A stretch of 56,759 nt of DNA from Bacteroidota bacterium (GCA_024280115.1 JAJRQT010000073.1:1-56759); one strand, 5' to 3'. Shown: positions 27,011 through 35,300, numbered from the stretch's first letter. Notes: generated by a model from the sequence alone, not told the origin. Numbers and translations: made by a program.

Positions 27011-27571
27011 ATGAAAATCAATTGGCGGAAGGTCAACAATGTCCTGCACCGGGATGTTGGGTATTTCTTTTTTGGCATGTGCATCATTTATGCAATTTCC
27101 GGGATAGCACTGAACCATATCAGTGACTGGGATCCGAATTATATTATAGAAAACAAATCTGTACAGGTTGACCCGGAATCTGTGAATTCATCTATGACCG
27201 GAGAGCAGGTAAAAGCAATGTTGAGTCAGTTAGATGTCGAAAAAAAAATCAAAAAGCATTATTATCCCAATCCCCAAACATTAAAGGTTTTTCTCAATGG
27301 CGGATCGTTGACATTAAATGTACAATCAGGAAATGGTTTTTTGGAAACCGTGGATCGAAGGCCCATATTGTTTGAGGTCAACTACCTGCACTACAACCAT
27401 ACTAAGTTTCTCTGGACATGGTTTTCAGACATCTTTGCTGTTGCTTTGATCTTACTTTCATTCACCGGACTATTCGTGTTAAAAGGCAAAAAAAGCTTCA
27501 AGCGAAGGGGTGTTTGGTTTGTAGCCGTAGGGATTATCATTCCTCTGGGTTTTTTGCTGGTTTATTTATAA
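27011..27571 (+). CDS. PepSY-associated transmembrane protein
   Basis: The 186-residue protein starts WRKVNNVLHRDVGYFFFG, the typical opening of PepSY_TM proteins, with a first membrane helix (about 16-36). A periplasmic domain of about 100 residues contains a PepSY-like part (GEQVKAMLSQLDVEKKIKKH) and the YLHYNHTKFLWTWFSDIF segment. Two C-terminal helices surround FTGLFVLKGKKSFKRRG. Relatives are often found with ferrisiderophore reductases or haem/copper genes. Here the partner is the lipoprotein upstream. Confidence 0.75.
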   Translation: MKINWRKVNNVLHRDVGYFFFGMCIIYAISGIALNHISDWDPNYIIENKSVQVDPESVNSSMTGEQVKAMLSQLDVEKKIKKHYYPNPQTLKVFLNGGSLTLNVQSGNGFLETVDRRPILFEVNYLHYNHTKFLWTWFSDIFAVALILLSFTGLFVLKGKKSFKRRGVWFVAVGIIIPLGFLLVYL

Positions 27572-27640
27572 CAGCTCTATCTTCGCTGAAAAGTCTCTAT
27601 TTTTCAAGAGAGATCCATGATTTTTGTATTATGGGTAAGG

Positions 27641-27733
27641 ATTGAAAACCTTGATTTCAAAAGCAACAATAATCCATTAGATTTGAGTAAAAGTTATAAT
27701 AGAAATAATAGCAATTGCTATTACTCAAATGTT
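27641..27733 (+). repeat. 93-bp direct repeat, copy 1
   Basis: It aligns without gaps to 29671-29763 at about 90% identity, and the last 41 or so bases are identical. It contains a perfect 18-bp palindrome, TAATAGCAATTGCTATTA (27706-27723). It lies 27 bases upstream of the start of the next gene. The second copy also lies just upstream of a different gene. Confidence 0.8.
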
Positions 27734-27759
27734 CGGTGCAGGTAAGAAAAAAATAAATC

Positions 27760-28491
27760 ATGAAACTAAAAGGTGGAATATTAATAATTGGCTCATTATT
27801 ATGGGACTTAAATAACAAAATTGGTTTTAGAGAGAATTGGAGGAGAAAACGGCTTATGATGAAAAATGAAATTCATGTAAAAGCACCTATAAGATATGGA
27901 AGACGTTCGGGGGAAAAGAAAAATTTTACAATGATTTTTTCAAAAGAATGTGAAAATGAGAATAAACTTGGTACAGCATATTTAATTCCTTTTAAGAATA
28001 ATACGATTAAATCATTTAAAGGAGTTGAAAACCAAGCAAGGTTTTTGTCCAAGGCAGAGGGAGCAAATGATAATAATTTGAAGAAAGGTGAAAAAAATGA
28101 ATGGTGTACAATAGGAATACTACTTAATCCAGAATTCAACAAAGAATTAAAAAACCAAATTCTTTCAAAGTGGAAATCAAAATTGCTAAATGATGGAGGA
28201 CTGAAAGATATTACTATCTATAAGTCAGTATTATCGAATGAAGGAGAAATAAAAATAAATTGGCTAAAAGCAATAAATAGGAATGAACAAAAAGTAGTTG
28301 ATGAATTTGATTTTATTTTGGCTACTTGCACGAAACCAACCGAAGATCCATATCCGGATGAAGAAATCATTTCTAAAGATATTATTATAGATGAAAGAAA
28401 ATACTTCTTTAAGAATATTCAAAATGGAATAACGACGTTTCAGGACAGAAAAATATTGAAAGAATGTAAACCTGCACCGAATAATGTATAG
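27760..28491 (+). CDS. Hypothetical protein of an accessory AT-rich segment
   Basis: This 243-residue soluble protein starts MKLKGGILIIGSLLWD, continues with ENWRRKRL and APIRYGRRSGEKKNFTMIFS, and so has a glycine-rich first loop with a conserved-looking Arg/Tyr cluster, reminiscent of gamma-glutamylcyclotransferase-like folds. I do not recognise a named family. Codon use is strongly A/T-biased compared with flanking genes. A 93-bp repeat precedes it and an attC-like structure overlaps its stop codon, which suggests it arrived as a cassette. Confidence 0.6.
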   Translation: MKLKGGILIIGSLLWDLNNKIGFRENWRRKRLMMKNEIHVKAPIRYGRRSGEKKNFTMIFSKECENENKLGTAYLIPFKNNTIKSFKGVENQARFLSKAEGANDNNLKKGEKNEWCTIGILLNPEFNKELKNQILSKWKSKLLNDGGLKDITIYKSVLSNEGEIKINWLKAINRNEQKVVDEFDFILATCTKPTEDPYPDEEIISKDIIIDERKYFFKNIQNGITTFQDRKILKECKPAPNNV

Positions 28492-28541
28492 CTGCACATA
28501 GCGGCTAATCGACTCTACATCAGCTATATGGGGCGTTAGGC
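28487..28541 (+). repeat. attC-like site between two accessory genes
   Basis: TATAGCTG (28487-28494) pairs with CAGCTATA (28521-28528), an imperfect inner stem follows, and the structure is flanked on the right by GTTAGGC (28535-28541), which fits the integron core-site consensus GTTRRRY. An inverse core of the form RYYYAAC at the left end is not clear. No integrase gene is in the window. The integron link is therefore tentative. Confidence 0.4.
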
Positions 28542-28554
28542 TCTATTTAAAATA

Positions 28555-29136
28555 ATGAAACTTCTGATAACAACTTTTTTGACTCTTTCCGCCTTAATAA
28601 TAATTATTCAACTAAAAGCTCAAGGTTCGGTACCCACTCAAAGTTTATATGAGGAAATCTTAGACAAGAACGGTGGGTTATTGGAGACTAAACATTACTA
28701 CAAAAACGGGAATATCAAATATATAATTCCATTTCAAAATGATCAGATACATGGGGAGGTGAAATTTTATAAAAAAAACGGCAGACTTAAATCTTTAGAC
28801 AATTATGTCAATGGAAAATTAGAAGGCAAACAATATTTGTACTTAAAAAAGACGACATACATTGGCACATATGAAAATGGAGTAAAAAATAAGATCTTTC
28901 ATGTAATAATCTACAATAAAGATGGATCAATAAGAGAAGAGTATAATAACAAGTTTTTCGAGGGTTATGGCCCTTACAAACTATTTTATAAAAATGGCAA
29001 CATAAAGATCGAGGGACAATACAATGGAACAAAACGTGATGGCGTATGGAATTTTTACAATAAAGATGGGGAGCTCGGGAAAACAAAGGAGTACACAAAT
29101 AAATTCGTCTTTTCATTCAGACAACATGTTATTTAA
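28555..29136 (+). CDS. Secreted MORN-like / YwqK-type repeat protein
   Basis: The 193-residue protein has an N-terminal signal (TFLTLSALIIIIQLKAQG). At least five repeats of the form YYKNGNIKY, FYKKNGRLKSL, YNKDGSIREEY, FYKNGNIKIEG and NFYNKDGELGKT follow, the MORN-like pattern also found in the YwqK antitoxin-type family. Export makes an antitoxin role unlikely. A surface or periplasmic binding role is more plausible. It is AT-rich and flanked by a 13-bp inverted repeat (28536-28548 and 29162-29174, one mismatch). Confidence 0.7.
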   Translation: MKLLITTFLTLSALIIIIQLKAQGSVPTQSLYEEILDKNGGLLETKHYYKNGNIKYIIPFQNDQIHGEVKFYKKNGRLKSLDNYVNGKLEGKQYLYLKKTTYIGTYENGVKNKIFHVIIYNKDGSIREEYNNKFFEGYGPYKLFYKNGNIKIEGQYNGTKRDGVWNFYNKDGELGKTKEYTNKFVFSFRQHVI

Positions 29137-29387
29137 CTTCTTGAGACAAAAAAATAATAAAAAACAGAGCCTAATAATATAGAATCAAATTTAAGCGCCC
29201 GAAAAATCTCATTATATTTTCATATGAATTGACCAAGCCTGTTAGGAGGCTTAGATTTGAAATTATCTACATAATATCATTACTGAATTTTTAGGCTATG
29301 ACCACAAGAATATCGCAACAGTCATGGATATTTAATGCTTTTTGGTCTTAAAAAACCAGCTTACACCAATATGGCAAAATGTGTTTT

Positions 29388-29448
29388 ATACCGGGTTGAA
29401 AACTCTGCTGCTCATTGTATAGGCACAAGTCACAGACTTGCGCCAGTG
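29388..29448 (+). repeat. 61-bp dispersed repeat, copy 2
   Basis: It matches 7843-7903 in the same orientation. The last 34 bases (from CATTGTATAGGC onward) are identical. Differences fall in the middle. Confidence 0.65.
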
Positions 29449-29670
29449 GAGGTTGCGTATTTGAAAGCAAGTACTTCCAGCATCGAATAATCGGATAAAG
29501 CATTAATATTCATATACTAAACAGATAATGTCCTGTTGCACATTTTCCTCACAGGTTTAGAGAACCTGCGAGAGCCTATCTGTTGGTAAATCATCTAATC
29601 ACCAAATCACACAAATCATTGTTCAGGTAATAGCATGGAAAAAGAGCGCTTTTATGTCTAATGTGCTGGG

Positions 29671-29763
29671 ATTGAAAACCTTGATGTTAAAAGCTATAAA
29701 AACCCATTAGATTTGAGCGAAGGTTATAATAGAAATAATAGCAATTGCTATTACTCAAATGTT
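29671..29763 (+). repeat. 93-bp direct repeat, copy 2
   Basis: This copy of 27641-27733 ends 22 bases before the next ATG. The 18-bp palindrome TAATAGCAATTGCTATTA is at 29736-29753. Placement before two unrelated genes suggests a shared promoter/operator or a recombination site. Confidence 0.8.
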
Positions 29764-29785
29764 ATACCACATTAAAATACCTACA

Positions 29786-30808
29786 ATGAAACTAAATATA
29801 ATAATTACTTGGTCAATTCTGATGTTTTTTAATAGTTGTAAAATAAATGATCTTGATAGTGAATTAAGCGGTTGTAATTCTGATGGATTATTGGAAAATT
29901 TTATCACCCCAGACGGTGAAAATATATTTATTTATGAAGATGGAAAAGCATATATTGAGGATAATGGCTTATGTACCTTTATACTACAATACTTTGACCC
30001 AAATTTTCTTCAAAACAATTATGTTACAAATGCTTTAGGAACATTTTTAATCGTTGGTAGTGGAGAACTTTTTCCAACAAAAAGTAATTTTATTGAAGAT
30101 TTTGAGAACTATACTACATTCACAGATTTGTTTATTATTTCAGCCTCTGACACCAATTTATATTGGAGTAGTTTTACACTACAAAGCCCTGCAGCACCTG
30201 AAGTATCTGATTATAATGCTTTAAAAAATTGCATTCTTGAAGGAACTTGTACTTTTATAGATAATAAAATAGAATTAGTAACCGACCCTTCAGATGCTTC
30301 AAATAAGGTGTTGAAATTTACAAGTGTGGCTCCAACTGCTGATATGATTACTGCAAAATCTTCAATATCATCATCTCTTAATTATTACAATAAAGGATCG
30401 GAAGTTTGGTTTGAAGCAGATTTCTATATTGAAAGTGGAGTACCTTTCAGTTTAGTCGATTTTGAAAATGCATATTTTGACAAGCGCCCTGGCCCAAGAG
30501 TTGTGATTCGAAGTAACAAAATAGAATTTGAAAATAAATTTGGAGCTAAATTAAATATTGATAATAATTCAGGAATCACTATCAATCAGAATCAATGGTT
30601 TACACTAAAAGTCCATCTTAAATATAGCAATAAAACAGATGGTATTATTGAACTATGGCAAGACGGAATGCCTATTATTTCAGCAATTGGAGTTAATTTA
30701 CCAACACCAAATTCAATTCAAAATATTCTTGAAGTTGGTGTAAGTGCTACATCAGCAGGGTCTATTTTACTTTTTGATAATATGAGAATATCAGAAACAC
30801 CATTTTGA
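29786..30808 (+). CDS. Lipoprotein with a concanavalin-like (heparin-lyase-I-type) domain
   Basis: Using the ATG at 29786 (the frame opens at 29759 inside the repeat) gives 340 residues with a lipobox (MFFNSC). The C-terminal 200 residues read as a jelly-roll: EVWFEADFYIESGVPFSL, PRVVIRSNKIEFENKFG, NQWFTLKVHLKYSNKTDG and ILLFDNMRISE, as in LamG/polysaccharide-lyase-20 or heparin-lyase-I-like domains. Catalytic residues were not identified, so it may only bind glycans. It is AT-rich and followed by a strong terminator. Confidence 0.6.
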   Translation: MKLNIIITWSILMFFNSCKINDLDSELSGCNSDGLLENFITPDGENIFIYEDGKAYIEDNGLCTFILQYFDPNFLQNNYVTNALGTFLIVGSGELFPTKSNFIEDFENYTTFTDLFIISASDTNLYWSSFTLQSPAAPEVSDYNALKNCILEGTCTFIDNKIELVTDPSDASNKVLKFTSVAPTADMITAKSSISSSLNYYNKGSEVWFEADFYIESGVPFSLVDFENAYFDKRPGPRVVIRSNKIEFENKFGAKLNIDNNSGITINQNQWFTLKVHLKYSNKTDGIIELWQDGMPIISAIGVNLPTPNSIQNILEVGVSATSAGSILLFDNMRISETPF

Positions 30809-30842
30809 CACAATAGAAAACGTGGTATAATAATATGGAATC

Positions 30843-30879
30843 AAATTTAGGTGGGTCCAGGGGACCCCACTAAATTTTT
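30843..30879 (+). terminator. Strong terminator after the accessory segment
   Basis: AAATTTAGGTGGGTCC and GGACCCCACTAAATTT form a 16-bp stem with two mismatches and a 3-base loop, running into TTTTT. It starts 35 bases after the stop at 30808. The stem begins within the 19-bp sequence shared with 29175-29193. Confidence 0.7.
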
Positions 30880-31223
30880 CCATTTGTTGAACAAACCTAT
30901 TGGGGGCTACGAAGAGACAATCATCTGTGTAATTTCAATGTTTCGGTTTTCTACCATCGACACAGATTTTTCAGAAGTTCTACGAGTTGGGAGCCTGTAA
31001 ATTTTCTTATAACGGAACATTTCATAAGTTGAAAGAATACCATTTGTTGATAAAGCTGTAAATTTTCGATCTTTAGAAGATTCAGGGCATAGATTATCTG
31101 CCACCTTCTTTGAGGTGTTTGATCATGCGATATGGTTTCCGGGCTCAACTGCATTTTCTAAATTTTGGCGATCCTCTCAGAGTCAGCTTCGCGAGACTCG
31201 GAGTAGGGGAAAAAAAGGAATTT
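30880..31223. other. Intergenic stretch with possible gene debris
   Basis: Two overlapping minus-strand open frames (30907-31104, 30951-31154) look like fragments rather than genes and are not called. A hairpin CTCAGAGTC/GACTCGGAG (31176-31203, one mismatch) lies just after the LytTR gene stop. It has no T-tract on the minus strand, so it may be a dispersed palindrome. Confidence 0.4.
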
Positions 31224-31976
31224 CTACCTATCCAGCCACTTCTTAAAATCTGCAACTTTTTCACGACTGACGATCATATCAAGGTGATCCAGCATTTTTA
31301 ATTTTACACCTAACCTGTGGGAAGAATAGCTATAAATATCCTGGATGGATTCGATATGAATAAGGTAATTCCGGTTAATGCGGAAAAATTTTGCAGGATC
31401 CACAAGCTTCTGAATTTGATCCAGGGAATAGTCCAGATCATATTTTTTACCGTTAATGGTTCTGAGAAAAGTACCCCGCTCCCGGATGAGAAAGCATTGA
31501 ATTTCTTCAACAGATATGGAATGAAAGTGATTCCCGATTTTTACAAAAAACCTGGTTTTGTAATTGCTAACCATCTGATTAAGCAGGAGTTTCAGATTTT
31601 CATCCTGCGTACTTTGTGATTTGAAAATGGAATTATATTTAACCAATGCTTTTGCCAGTGCCTGTTCGTCGATGGGTTTTAATAGATAATCAACACTATT
31701 TACCTGGAAGGCCTTAATCGCATAACTGTCATAGGCTGTAGTAAAGATGATTGGGGTTTCGATCTTAACGGCATCAAAAATTTCAAAGCAAATACCATCA
31801 TCCAATTGGATATCCATAAAAATAAGATCCGGTTTTTCATTTTCATTTAACCAGTTGATGGAGTCCAAAACAGATTCCAATCTGGCCATGACCTTGATAT
31901 CATGATCAATTGCCCATAGCATTTTTTCCAATTTAGAGGCGGCCAGGTGTTCGTCTTCAATGATCAATACATTCAT
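31224..31976 (-). CDS. LytTR-family response regulator
   Basis: The 250-residue protein has a receiver domain (residues 1-120; acidic pocket IIEDEH, phospho-acceptor Asp55 in FMDIQLDDG, Thr in IFTTAYDSY, Lys in LLKPIDE). A LytTR DNA-binding domain follows (about 145-248, with FFRINRNYLIHIESI). It starts immediately after the stop of the histidine-kinase gene with no gap, which indicates tight coupling. LytTR regulators bind direct repeats upstream of envelope or transport genes. The target may be the two membrane-protein genes upstream in the same run. Confidence 0.95.
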   Translation of the reverse strand: MNVLIIEDEHLAASKLEKMLWAIDHDIKVMARLESVLDSINWLNENEKPDLIFMDIQLDDGICFEIFDAVKIETPIIFTTAYDSYAIKAFQVNSVDYLLKPIDEQALAKALVKYNSIFKSQSTQDENLKLLLNQMVSNYKTRFFVKIGNHFHSISVEEIQCFLIRERGTFLRTINGKKYDLDYSLDQIQKLVDPAKFFRINRNYLIHIESIQDIYSYSSHRLGVKLKMLDHLDMIVSREKVADFKKWLDR

Positions 31977-33026
31977 CTATATGGATTTTACAGGTATTTT
32001 TACGATAAATGAACTTTTGGATGATTCTACTAAAACTTCCTTATTCATCACTAATTTCACCCTTTCCTGCAGATTTTTCAACCCTATTTTTGAGGAAGGT
32101 TCCATTTGCATTTTTAGTTGAAGGTTGTTTTCAACCACAACATAATCGCTTTCCATCGATATCTTAATGATCAATGGTTTGTCTTTAGTGGCAGCATTGT
32201 GCTTTAGCGCATTCTCAACTAAAAGTTGAAGTGAAATAGGTAAAATTTCATAGTTGTCTATATCATTCAGGTCCAATTTCAAATCAATTTTTCCATCATC
32301 TCTGATTTTTTGTAAAAAGAAAAAGTTTTCGACAAAAGCAATCTCCTTTGATAAATTGATTAATTCTACACGGCTATTTTCCAATATATATCGATATATC
32401 GATGAAAACCCGGAAATGAATTTTTCAGAAAGTGCCGGATCTTTTGAAACAAGCGAGGCGAGTGTATTCAGACTGTTGAACAGAAAGTGGGGATTTACCT
32501 GGGTTTTGAGTGTTTCATATTGAAAGATCAGTTTCTCCTCTTTTAGTTTCTGTTCTCTTTTTAAAGCATTGTTCCACTCTTGATAAAAAAATACAAGTGA
32601 CCCGATAGAGATACCGATAAGCCATGAGATGAGAAAATTTACAAGCTCTCTACGTATGAATTGTTCGAGTACATAAGAAAAGCTTTGATTGCCGAGCAGC
32701 ATATTGAGCATGACGGTCATAAAAAGAAAACCTGTTGCAATAAGTAGTACGAGAAGGTAAAATTTAACGAGCTTAACGATAATTTGTTTCTTATACTGTT
32801 TACCGGTTTTTATTGCTCCCGGAGAAAATATCCGAAATGCCAATAGCATGAAGATTTCCAGTTGGACAAATAACAGACCAAACAGGACCCAGAAGTTTTC
32901 ATTAAATGGTTTACCTGCCCACATTGTATTGAAAAACATCGCAATAAGAATGCTCGCTATCACTATTTTCAGATGATAGGCAATTTTTCGCGGGAGATAG
33001 AAATCAATTAAACCTCGTGTTTTCAT
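31977..33026 (-). CDS. LytS/YehU-type sensor histidine kinase
   Basis: Starting from the ATG at 33026 (a TTG-initiated extension reaches 33065), the protein has about 349 residues. Four membrane helices span the N-terminal 160 residues. The His_kinase motif follows with the phospho-acceptor in NPHFLFNSLNTL, and then a compact ATPase domain (LLVENALKHNA, IGLKNLQERV). No extra sensor domain is seen, so the membrane part itself probably senses. It pairs with the adjoining response regulator. Confidence 0.92.
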   Translation of the reverse strand: MKTRGLIDFYLPRKIAYHLKIVIASILIAMFFNTMWAGKPFNENFWVLFGLLFVQLEIFMLLAFRIFSPGAIKTGKQYKKQIIVKLVKFYLLVLLIATGFLFMTVMLNMLLGNQSFSYVLEQFIRRELVNFLISWLIGISIGSLVFFYQEWNNALKREQKLKEEKLIFQYETLKTQVNPHFLFNSLNTLASLVSKDPALSEKFISGFSSIYRYILENSRVELINLSKEIAFVENFFFLQKIRDDGKIDLKLDLNDIDNYEILPISLQLLVENALKHNAATKDKPLIIKISMESDYVVVENNLQLKMQMEPSSKIGLKNLQERVKLVMNKEVLVESSKSSFIVKIPVKSI

Positions 33027-33081
33027 GATGATATGAATGTCAGCATTATTAATTTGAAAAACCAACGACTTTCTGTAAATC

Positions 33082-33624
33082 CTAAGGAACTTCGATTATA
33101 CCATTAGCAGCCAATACACCCATCAGGCTCATAAAAACACCAAGGGAAACAAGAACGACAGATAGTATATTCCAGATCTTTTTAGGATGCTCATACCAAT
33201 AACACACCATGAATGCAAATAAGCCAGTTTGCGGGACAACCTCTATGTAACCTTTAATCTGGTCGAATACTGGGATATTAGTATAAATAAATCCTTCTAT
33301 AGACCCCGATGCGGCAGCGGTAGTAGAAAGTATGGACAATCCGACAACCAGGCCCCAGAGCTTAAGCCACCCATGCCTTTGGAAAAGAAAGTTGTCTTTG
33401 AAGTACCACAATGCCAGGGAAAATATCAACCCCCTTAATACTTGCAAGGCCGGTCCTGCAGCAATCCACGGCGAATCGTAAGCGCGAAGAGATTCTGAGC
33501 TGTCAAAGATTTCTTTGTAATTGAGCAGATTGGTGGCAATAACCCCCATTACAAAATAGGTGATGATATGAGAAGAGGTAATTCTCCAGAAGAAGGTGCC
33601 GAATTTATATTTATGATTTCCCAT
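33082..33624 (-). CDS. Multi-pass membrane protein of unknown function
   Basis: The 180-residue protein has about five hydrophobic segments (roughly 15-33, 52-75, 85-105, 128-145, 152-175). The LQVLRGLIFSLALWYF segment resembles FQIFRGVLWVMIAYL in the larger membrane protein upstream, so the two may be distant paralogues. It lies 55 bp before the histidine-kinase gene in the same direction. A role as accessory sensor or as the regulated transport/stress protein is inferred. Confidence 0.65.
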   Translation of the reverse strand: MGNHKYKFGTFFWRITSSHIITYFVMGVIATNLLNYKEIFDSSESLRAYDSPWIAAGPALQVLRGLIFSLALWYFKDNFLFQRHGWLKLWGLVVGLSILSTTAAASGSIEGFIYTNIPVFDQIKGYIEVVPQTGLFAFMVCYWYEHPKKIWNILSVVLVSLGVFMSLMGVLAANGIIEVP

Positions 33625-33635
33625 GATTTTATTAT

Positions 33636-33834
33636 TTAGTGTCCGTCCATAAAGTTAGCTATCTGCGTTACGCCCGCCTGACGGCGAGGCAGGCTTGCTC
33701 TCAAAATGATCATTTACGAAATGTAAACTCACATTTTTCGAGCTGTGCAAGCCCTTGTCCGCCGTACTTTGTACTAAGGAAGGCGAGGCTTGATAGCAAA
33801 CTTTCTGAATCAGACACCGAATTTATAGACAGAG
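33636..33834 (-). mobile_element. MITE-like element, copy 1, with two nested inserts
   Basis: The ends are an imperfect 12-bp terminal inverted repeat: TCCGTCCATAAA (33642-33653) and TTTATAGACAGA (33822-33833), 10 of 12 pairing. The body matches the reverse complement of 42453-42594. This copy has about 20 extra bases near 33671-33694 (CGCCTGACGGCGAGGCAGG) and about 36 near 33751-33787 (around GTACTTTGTAC), both palindromic and absent from the other copy. It separates two membrane-protein genes of one run. Confidence 0.75.
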
Positions 33835-33843
33835 TCTATTTAG

Positions 33844-34773
33844 TTATTTTAAAAATTCATTTTCGCTTAAGGTTTCAGATACAATTTGCTGGTTGTTTGT
33901 AAATTTCGCAAAGCTCCAGGCCAATATTAATCCCCACAGGAAACTTGAAGAAGCAGTTTCAATGAGATGAGCCATTCTCACCGTAATAGACATAAATGGG
34001 TTGGGGAGTAAAAGCTGGCTACTTCCAAGAAAAGACAATAATAATCCGAGGATAACTCCTTTGAGAAGAAAGGAACCTTTTGTCGAGGCTATTGTGAGAT
34101 ATGCAATCATTACCCATAATACTCCCCGAAATATTTGAAATAAATAAAGTCCAGAGACTACATTTTCTTTCATGATAGAAAGAAACGATCCCATTTCTGA
34201 AGTTCCGGAATATAATAATCTTACATCCGCAAATTGCCAGGCAATGAGGTAACCGGCAAGAAAATAGACCAGGGGCCAGATAATCACCGCAAGTAAACTG
34301 ACCCATTTTAGCATGGGCGCTACAACTACTTTAATTGTTGCTCTGTTATATTCTTTTTTATTGATAAAATTTCCGGTAAGCCAGGTGGCAGCAATCGCAA
34401 ATAATAAACTCATAATAGCTCCTCCGGTGACAATTGCCCAAATACCTTGTATGGGAAAATTAAGACTGTCATTGAACCATAAAGTTTCCATCTGAGACAT
34501 AAAATACTGGATTCCGAAAGTGATCAGGAATAAGACACCCACAAGTTTCCATCCTTTACTGATTGAGTTGTAGACATAAAATAAAATGACAGCCGTATTT
34601 AGTGCACAGGTGAGCAAGAGCATCAGTCCTCCGTTTTCGCCAGCGTCACCAGATGGTTCCATGATACTACTGGGAAAAATCGCATTCCCTAAAAATAATC
34701 CGATGATCCAAAAGACCGTCATTAGTAAGCTTAACCCTAACCAGGTAAATGCTCGTTTTATGTTTGTTTTCAT
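33844..34773 (-). CDS. Polytopic membrane protein of unknown function
   Basis: The 309-residue protein has about eight membrane helices, from LGLSLLMTVFWIIGLFLG at the N-terminus to SSFLWGLILAWSFAKF at the C-terminus. No transporter signature is recognised. It starts the minus-strand run that continues, past the MITE-like insert, to the second membrane gene, the histidine kinase and the LytTR regulator. If they are still cotranscribed, it belongs to the envelope-response unit. Confidence 0.65.
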   Translation of the reverse strand: MKTNIKRAFTWLGLSLLMTVFWIIGLFLGNAIFPSSIMEPSGDAGENGGLMLLLTCALNTAVILFYVYNSISKGWKLVGVLFLITFGIQYFMSQMETLWFNDSLNFPIQGIWAIVTGGAIMSLLFAIAATWLTGNFINKKEYNRATIKVVVAPMLKWVSLLAVIIWPLVYFLAGYLIAWQFADVRLLYSGTSEMGSFLSIMKENVVSGLYLFQIFRGVLWVMIAYLTIASTKGSFLLKGVILGLLLSFLGSSQLLLPNPFMSITVRMAHLIETASSSFLWGLILAWSFAKFTNNQQIVSETLSENEFLK

Positions 34774-35062
34774 AACTGTCTAATCATTATAGTAATTTGT
34801 GTAACAATTAAATTCTAAAATATGGTTGATTGTTTTTAGTATTTAAAGTCATTCAAATTTTGCAGATTCAATTATTATTCTGGCAATTATTTTTGCACAA
34901 CCGTTATAAAACATTGCTGAGTCGGCATTTGTGATTTGAATAATTATGATTTACTTACAAATGGCCACCTAGAAATCCTGCTGGTGCGAGTTTGTACCTC
35001 GCACCGTTCTCACAAATCATTAAAGTCTATGAAAAAAAGCTTTTTTGATCGCTTGTTCTAAT
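34774..35062. other. Divergent intergenic region, left part
   Basis: No gene is seen. A TATTTTTG sequence at about 34888 fits the -7 consensus but is 500 bp from the next plus-strand gene. A hairpin GGTGCGAG-TTTGTAC-CTCGCACC lies at 34983-35005. A 14-bp palindrome AAAAAAGCTTTTTT follows near 35033-35046. Confidence 0.45.
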
Positions 35063-35095
35063 AGACATCGGATGTTTTGGAAACATCCGATGTCT
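35063..35095. repeat. Perfect 15-bp-stem hairpin
   Basis: AGACATCGGATGTTT (35063-35077) and AAACATCCGATGTCT (35081-35095) pair fully around a TGG loop. No T-tract follows, so a terminator is unlikely. It resembles the other dispersed palindromes of the window in form but not in sequence. Confidence 0.6.
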
Positions 35096-35105
35096 GATGG
35101 CAAGT

Positions 35106-35300
35106 CGATATTGTGTCAAGGAATAACTCTCCAACCGCGTACTGTCTGTAGCTTAACCTGTAGAGCAAGTTTTAAGTGCCAAGGTCCACTTCCCAAGGCT
35201 ACGTGTGCCAAGGATGGAGCGGTCTGTCTGAGCCCGAAGTGGGTTTGCGGGGAGCAGGCGAGTAGCGACAGCCAGCCCGGGCACCCAAATTATTAATTAT
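35106..35300 (+). other. GC-rich non-coding island, possible structured RNA
   Basis: The stretch from about 35130 to 35288 is much richer in G and C than its surroundings. It has several short pairable segments, including GCCCG (35232-35236) with CGGGC (35278-35282) enclosing GGGGAGCAGGCGAGTAGCG. A segment resembling a tRNA D-arm (TAGCTTAACCTGTAGAGCA) occurs near 35147, but no T-arm follows. I cannot name it. A dispersed element or a non-coding RNA are the options. Confidence 0.35.

Larger units (their letters stand above)
29137..29785. other. 649-bp repeat-rich gap in the accessory segment
   Basis: No gene is seen. In order it holds the right arm of the 13-bp inverted repeat (29162-29174), a 19-bp sequence TAATATAGAATCAAATTTA (29175-29193) that recurs at 30831-30849, a hairpin AAGCCT-GTTAGG-AGGCTT (29235-29252), the 61-bp repeat (29388-29448) and the 93-bp repeat (29671-29763). 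Confidence 0.6.

Noticed and set aside
30907..31154. Two overlapping minus-strand frames that might be transposase debris
   Set aside because: Neither has a recognisable domain, and they occupy different frames of the same DNA. I cannot support either as a gene.
35130..35215. Possible tRNA near 35147
   Set aside because: A D-arm-like TAGCTTAACCTGTAGAGCA is present, but there is no TTCGA T-arm and no acceptor stem.
35045..35296. 83-codon plus-strand frame over the GC-rich island
   Set aside because: It starts inside a perfect hairpin, and the product has no recognisable pattern. A structured non-coding element is more likely.
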